8,964 nucleotides of DNA. Origin: Bacillota bacterium. Its GTDB lineage: Bacteria; Bacillota; Clostridia; Christensenellales; CAG-138. The notes beneath the pieces were generated by a model. That model did no database searches, was not told the DNA's origin, and saw nothing but the letters and a program-made list of their open reading frames with translations. Location: assembly GCA_023393045.1 (NCBI GenBank), contig JAEWMV010000082.1, forward strand, positions 1 to 8,964, in the 5' to 3' direction. This document shows, one piece after another, positions 5,389 to 8,964 of the stretch (position 1 is the stretch's first letter; the number at the start of each line of letters is the position of its first letter). A program made the translations under genes and the position numbers.

Positions 5389-6786
5389 TTATGATTCCGG
5401 CGTGAATTCCTCCACCGGCATATCGAGAAGCTTTAGCTTATAAACGCTCCACACCGGAACGGGACCGTTGCTGTCCCCGTGCTTCACGAGCCATACCTCG
5501 CCATCCATCACGCAAAGCGACAGGCTCTTGTCCATGCCCTCAGCCGTGTACATCAGGCGTGTGCTGTATTTGGCGAGATCAATGACTGGTGAAAACAGGC
5601 TTTTATCGCCCTCCCACACATCCGCCGCAATTTCCTCAACATTCCATTCGGAAAAGGTCGTTTCGCTCTTGATCTCATGGCTCACCTCGTCCAGCGTCGC
5701 AAAGAAGGTTTCACCCACGCAGTACAAAAGCCCTGTGCCACCGAGCGGAAGATAAGAACTAAAGGGAGACGTATAGAGATTTTCCTCGAAAGCATATACG
5801 CCCATGGACATGCCGGACGCGGCGGATTTTCCCGGCAAAGGGCCCGCTTTCACCTTTGGGCTGGTCAGGAAGAAGACCGCGAGCGCGGCGCAGCAGAGCA
5901 GGGAAGTGAGTATGATCCAGAACGACGGCTTTTTGTAATGCAAGATGCGCTTGACTCTTCCTTTTATGCCCGTTTCGCTGAATGCCAGCGGGCAGACGGC
6001 GGGATACGACTTGCTTTCATTCAAACCGATAAGCGCCGCCAAGTAGGCTTTTTTCGCTTCTCCCGAAAGCACCTTGATCACGCGCTCGTCGCAGGCAAGC
6101 TCGATATCCCGGCAGAACAGGATGAAGGCGAGCCAGACAAGCGGATTGAACCAATGCAGCGTGAGTACGGCAAAGCCTATGGGTTTCCACCAATGGTCGA
6201 AATGCCGGATGTGCGCCTGTTCATGGGCGAGCACGTGCGAAAGATTATCCTCATCCATACGGAAGGGGATGTATATGAGCGGACGGAACAAGCCCAGCAC
6301 AAACGGGGCGGCGACCGCCTCGCTCTGATAGATGTTCCCGCTGAGCCGCACGCCCGAGGCGACGCGCCCGCGAAGGCGCAGATAGCTTGCCGCGCCGTAG
6401 AGCAGCATTGCCGCCATGCCGGCAAGCCATACGGCCGCGGCAGCGCCTATGACGACCTGCGCGGGATTGACGGAAGCGCCGATTTGGGGCGCGAGCGACG
6501 TTTCCAGCGCCGGATTCACATAGGCGTTGAGTGGCGCAATTCCGCTGCGGATGTTCGGCATCTGCGAATATAGGATTTCCTGCGGCACGGTTTCGGCGCT
6601 CGGTACGAGGCTTAGCATGCTTTTTATAGAAAACGGAAGGACGAGGCGGAGCCCGGCCATCGCCCATAGAACCAGAGAGGCGGTTTTCGGCGCGTTTTTC
6701 AAGAGAAACCGCAGCGCGAACAGGGCAAGGACCAGCCAGCTTGCGGCGATGCTCATATTTAAAACGGAAAGAAACGCGCGTTCCAT
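5389..6786 (-). CDS. blaR1: BlaR1/MecR1-type membrane sensor metalloprotease (peptidase family M56) without a penicillin-binding domain
   Basis: A 465-residue integral membrane zinc protease that would sense an outside signal and cause inactivation of the BlaI repressor. Residues 1-55 hold two membrane helices, about 108-132 a third and about 286-307 a fourth. The cytosolic protease has HEQAH (188-192) and the downstream glutamate motif ELACDE (229-234), as in M56 enzymes. After the last helix only about 155 residues remain, with none of the SxxK, SxN or KTG motifs of the class D-like penicillin-binding sensor of true BlaR1. The ligand is therefore probably not a beta-lactam bound covalently in the standard way. 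An upstream ATG (6792) overlaps the blaI stop, but lies one base from the GGGAGG site; ATG 6786 has ideal 7-base spacing and starts two bases after the blaI TGA, so I chose it. Translation is tightly coupled to blaI. Confidence 0.9.
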   Translation of the reverse strand: MERAFLSVLNMSIAASWLVLALFALRFLLKNAPKTASLVLWAMAGLRLVLPFSIKSMLSLVPSAETVPQEILYSQMPNIRSGIAPLNAYVNPALETSLAPQIGASVNPAQVVIGAAAAVWLAGMAAMLLYGAASYLRLRGRVASGVRLSGNIYQSEAVAAPFVLGLFRPLIYIPFRMDEDNLSHVLAHEQAHIRHFDHWWKPIGFAVLTLHWFNPLVWLAFILFCRDIELACDERVIKVLSGEAKKAYLAALIGLNESKSYPAVCPLAFSETGIKGRVKRILHYKKPSFWIILTSLLCCAALAVFFLTSPKVKAGPLPGKSAASGMSMGVYAFEENLYTSPFSSYLPLGGTGLLYCVGETFFATLDEVSHEIKSETTFSEWNVEEIAADVWEGDKSLFSPVIDLAKYSTRLMYTAEGMDKSLSLCVMDGEVWLVKHGDSNGPVPVWSVYKLKLLDMPVEEFTPES

Positions 6787-6788
6787 GT

Positions 6789-7151
6789 TCATTCCTCCCT
6801 GTGCGTCTCAACCAGCGAGCGGAGATGTTGCGCCTCTTGCGCGGAAAGGGACTCATGCTTGGTAAACGCCGCGATGAACGCGGGAAGCGAGCCGCCGAAG
6901 CGCTTTTCCACAAGCTCCGTAATTTCGGCAGCCTGCACCTCATCCTTTGAAACGAGTGAAGCAACAATCGCATCCTCGTTGCGGAGCACCCCGCGCTCCG
7001 CGAGCCTGCGGATAACCGTATAGGTCGTGGCCTTTGTCCAGCCAAGCTTTTCCTTGCATAGCCCGACCAGCCGCGTGCTGTTCACGGGCTCGTTCTCCCA
7101 GAGAATTTCAAGAAAGCGATACTCGCTTTCAAAGACCTTCGGCGCGGCCAT
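6789..7151 (-). CDS. blaI: BlaI/MecI/CopY family winged-helix transcriptional repressor
   Basis: A 120-residue dimeric repressor. Residues 1-70 form the winged helix: EYRFLEILWEN (10-20) is the first helix, and GWTKATTYTVIRRLAERGVL (37-56) holds the recognition helix, a close match to the family pattern. The C-terminal part (about 75-120) is the helical dimerisation tail. SLPAFIAAFTKHESLS (88-103) aligns with the segment cut in staphylococcal BlaI; the cut Asn-Phe pair would be Ala95-Phe96 here. Length is normal (about 120-126). GGAGGT six bases before the ATG is a strong ribosome binding site. The promoter just upstream carries two matching palindromes, indicating negative autoregulation. 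The gene sits two bases before the chosen start of its partner protease gene, the standard blaI-blaR1 layout. The CopY (copper) subgroup is unlikely, since its C-terminal CxC pair is absent. Confidence 0.93.
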   Translation of the reverse strand: MAAPKVFESEYRFLEILWENEPVNSTRLVGLCKEKLGWTKATTYTVIRRLAERGVLRNEDAIVASLVSKDEVQAAEITELVEKRFGGSLPAFIAAFTKHESLSAQEAQHLRSLVETHREE

Positions 7152-7168
7152 ACCTTGACCTCCAACAA

Positions 7169-7184
7169 GTTTAATGCGTTAAAC
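7169..7184. promoter_or_regulatory. BlaI operator, promoter-proximal transcribed copy
   Basis: GTTTAATGCGTTAAAC is a near-perfect palindrome (GTTTAA/TTAAAC half-sites around TGCG). It lies just after the predicted transcription start of blaI, where a bound dimer would block RNA polymerase escape. It is the exact reverse complement of the other site at 7194-7209; centres are 25 bp apart. Confidence 0.8.
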
Positions 7185-7192
7185 CTAAAATG

Positions 7193-7221
7193 AGTTTAAC
7201 GCATTAAACCATAAATGTCAA
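7193..7221 (-). promoter_or_regulatory. Promoter of blaI-blaR1
   Basis: On the - strand a perfect TTGACA (7221-7216) is followed after 17 bp by TAAACT (7198-7193), a four-of-six -10. Start of transcription is expected near 7186, giving a leader of about 35 bases that contains the second operator and the GGAGGT site. The -35 begins 12 bp after the lonB stop codon. Confidence 0.8.
7194..7209. promoter_or_regulatory. BlaI operator, within the promoter spacer
   Basis: GTTTAACGCATTAAAC, with GTTTAA/TTAAAC half-sites, lies between the -35 and -10 elements of the blaI promoter and overlaps the -10. Bound repressor would exclude RNA polymerase. The half-sites differ from the TACA/TGTA core of staphylococcal and bacillar BlaI boxes, so the assignment rests on position and symmetry. 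Confidence 0.8.
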
Positions 7222-7233
7222 CGCTTTTTTAAT

Positions 7234-8913
7234 TCACATCTCCTGCGCGGTGAGCGGTATCACGCCCTCAAAGAAAACCTCGTCCATAGGGATGCCAAAG
7301 GCCGCGCGCATGACCGCGACGATGTCCGTCACGGGCACGACCTGCACGGGCAGGGAGTCGAAGCTTTCCTCATAGTTCGCCTCGGGGATGACGATGAGCT
7401 TCGCGCCCGCCTCCACGGCGGCGGCAAGCTTGTCCGCAACGCCGCCCACGGGGCGCACCTCACCGCGCCCGGTCACCTCTCCGGTGAGAGCTAAAAGGGG
7501 CACGGGTGGTTTACCGGTGATGGCGCTCATGAGCGCGACGCAAAGCGCGATGCCTGCACTGGGGCCATCCATGGGGATGCCGCCGGGCACGTTGAAGCTG
7601 ATGTCGTAATCCCGGCAGTCTATGTTGAAGCAGCGAAGGAAGGCTTCGCACGCGGTTTCGGCGGAAACGCGCGCGGTGCCCTTGCGCCGGAGCCTCCTGC
7701 CGCGCACCTCAAGCTCCTCCTCCTCCACCATGCCGCCCAAGGAGAGGGTGCCCATGCCGCGCGCGGCGCGCATGGCGCTGCACTCGAGCTCGATGACTGC
7801 GCCCTGGCCCGCGCTCGACACGGCAAGCCCTGCGCACACGCCCGCGCGGGGTATGTCGGAAAGCCGCGTCGTAAGCCGCCTTGAATGATGGCACACCTGC
7901 GCAACCCAAAGCACATCCGCCTCGCGTATTTTCATGCGCCTTTCCTCCATTGCGGTGCCGCCTGCGAGCTGCACGATGTTCACGGCGTCCCGGCCCGAGG
8001 CGCTGTATTGCGCGCACGCGACGACGGCCTCCTCATCCATGGAAAGGCCGATGCGCTGCGCCGCATTGGCGGCGATTTTCATCAGTTCCTTCTGCCCGAG
8101 CGGGCGGAAGAAAAGCTCCACGCAGCGCGAGCGCAGCGCGGGGGAAAGCTCCTCCGGGCTCCTTGTGGTCGCGCCCACCAGGCGAAAATCCGCTGGCAGG
8201 CCGTTGCGGAAAATATCGTGGATGTGCGGGGGAATGGCCGCGTTGTCGGGCGAATAATATGCGCTGTCGAAAAACACGCGCCGATCTTCGAGCACCTTTA
8301 AAAGCTTGTTCATCTGCACGGGATGCAGCTCGCCGATTTCGTCGAGGAAAAGCACGCCGCAATGCGCGCGCGTGACAGCACCCGGCTTGGGCTGGGGCAC
8401 GCCCTGCGTGCCAAGCGCCCCCGCGCCCTGATAGATGGGGTCGTGCACGGAGCCGATGAGGGGGTCGGCGATGGAGCGCTCGTCAAAGCGCACGCAGGTC
8501 GCGTCGAGCTCGACAAACGCGCTCGCCGCGTCGAACGGGGAATCCGGCCTTCTCTTGGCCTCCTCCAGAACAAGCCGCGCGGCGCATGTCTTGCCGATGC
8601 CCGGAGGGCCGTAGATGATCACATGCTGCGGGTTGGGGCCGCACATGGCCGCGCGCAGCGCGCGCACACCCTCCTCCTGCCCCACGATGTCCTCCATGTG
8701 CAGGGGCCGCGTTTTTTCAGAAAGGGGCATGTTGAGCGCACGGGAGCGCATGGCGAGCAGGTTTTTGAGCTCCCTGTCCTCCTCGCGGGGCTTCGCCTTT
8801 GCGCCCGCGGGCTTTTTGGCGATGCCCGCCGCCCTGTTGAACTTTCTTGCCGCAAAATAATAAACCCCGATGCACAGGAGGATTTGCACCAATATCCAAA
8901 CTGCGATTTCCAT
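7234..8913 (-). CDS. lonB: ATP-dependent protease LonB (sporulation-type, membrane-anchored Lon)
   Basis: A 559-residue AAA+ serine protease close in length to B. subtilis LonB (about 550). Residues 4-21 form one N-terminal membrane helix in place of the long substrate-binding domain of LonA. The ATPase follows: Walker A GPPGIGKT (102-109), Walker B VLFLDEIGEL (187-196), and GATTRSPEELSPALRSRC (247-264) with sensor and arginine-finger residues. The protease domain has catalytic Ser452 in PMDGPSAG and Lys495 in GGVADKLA, so it should be active. GGAGGT five bases before the ATG supports the start. In Bacillus lonB is expressed in the forespore under sigma F and sits by clpX and lonA; neither is visible here. 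Only 51 bases upstream are in the window, too few to place a promoter. No terminator follows its stop, so read-through into blaI is possible. Confidence 0.95.
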   Translation of the reverse strand: MEIAVWILVQILLCIGVYYFAARKFNRAAGIAKKPAGAKAKPREEDRELKNLLAMRSRALNMPLSEKTRPLHMEDIVGQEEGVRALRAAMCGPNPQHVIIYGPPGIGKTCAARLVLEEAKRRPDSPFDAASAFVELDATCVRFDERSIADPLIGSVHDPIYQGAGALGTQGVPQPKPGAVTRAHCGVLFLDEIGELHPVQMNKLLKVLEDRRVFFDSAYYSPDNAAIPPHIHDIFRNGLPADFRLVGATTRSPEELSPALRSRCVELFFRPLGQKELMKIAANAAQRIGLSMDEEAVVACAQYSASGRDAVNIVQLAGGTAMEERRMKIREADVLWVAQVCHHSRRLTTRLSDIPRAGVCAGLAVSSAGQGAVIELECSAMRAARGMGTLSLGGMVEEEELEVRGRRLRRKGTARVSAETACEAFLRCFNIDCRDYDISFNVPGGIPMDGPSAGIALCVALMSAITGKPPVPLLALTGEVTGRGEVRPVGGVADKLAAAVEAGAKLIVIPEANYEESFDSLPVQVVPVTDIVAVMRAAFGIPMDEVFFEGVIPLTAQEM

Positions 8914-8964
8914 GAGAAACCTCCGAACGATCTTCGCTTCTATTGTGTTCGGATTGCCTCATGC

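Noticed and set aside
8925..8964. Sigma F or sigma G promoter upstream of lonB (GCATG at the right edge)
   Set aside because: Spacing to any -10-like sequence does not fit the known consensus, and the region is cut by the window end.

Overview
The window looks like a stretch of chromosome from a fairly GC-rich, spore-forming Firmicute, probably a Clostridia-class gut-type anaerobe. I infer this from strong AGGAGG-type ribosome binding sites, GC-rich third codon positions, a sporulation-type LonB protease, a BlaI/BlaR1 pair, and an FAD oxidoreductase with a small Rieske tail of the kind seen in Clostridia. No RNA gene, CRISPR array, insertion sequence or phage gene is visible. The exact genus cannot be read from the sequence.

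Left half, all on the + strand. The end of an unidentified gene (1-87) is followed closely by a VanX/DdpX-type D-Ala-D-Ala dipeptidase (127-771) and a DUF819-type membrane protein (865-2100). These three are probably one operon, closed by a strong terminator at 2118-2146. Thiamine pyrophosphokinase thiN (2218-2853) follows from its own extended -10 promoter with a very short leader. Next comes a stand-alone amidinotransferase/dimethylargininase-family enzyme (3009-3944) with its own candidate promoter, ending at a terminator at 3966-3989.

Right half, all on the - strand and convergent with the left half. Reading in the direction of transcription: lonB (8913-7234), then a BlaI-type repressor (7151-6789) and a BlaR1/MecR1-type M56 membrane metalloprotease (6786-5389), then an FAD-dependent oxidoreductase with a C-terminal Rieske centre (5318-4017). 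The blaI promoter, just after lonB, has a perfect TTGACA -35 and carries two 16-bp operators that are exact reverse complements of each other. This is a clear autoregulated BlaI circuit.

How the genes may work together. The dipeptidase and the DUF819 protein may form a cell-wall dipeptide handling unit. BlaI/BlaR1 form an envelope-signal switch, but there is no beta-lactamase here and BlaR1 lacks the usual penicillin-binding sensor domain. The only gene directly downstream in the same orientation is the FAD/Rieske oxidoreductase. I see no wholly new system. The altered BlaR1 sensor, the symmetrical operator pair and the possible link to the oxidoreductase are the points most worth checking.
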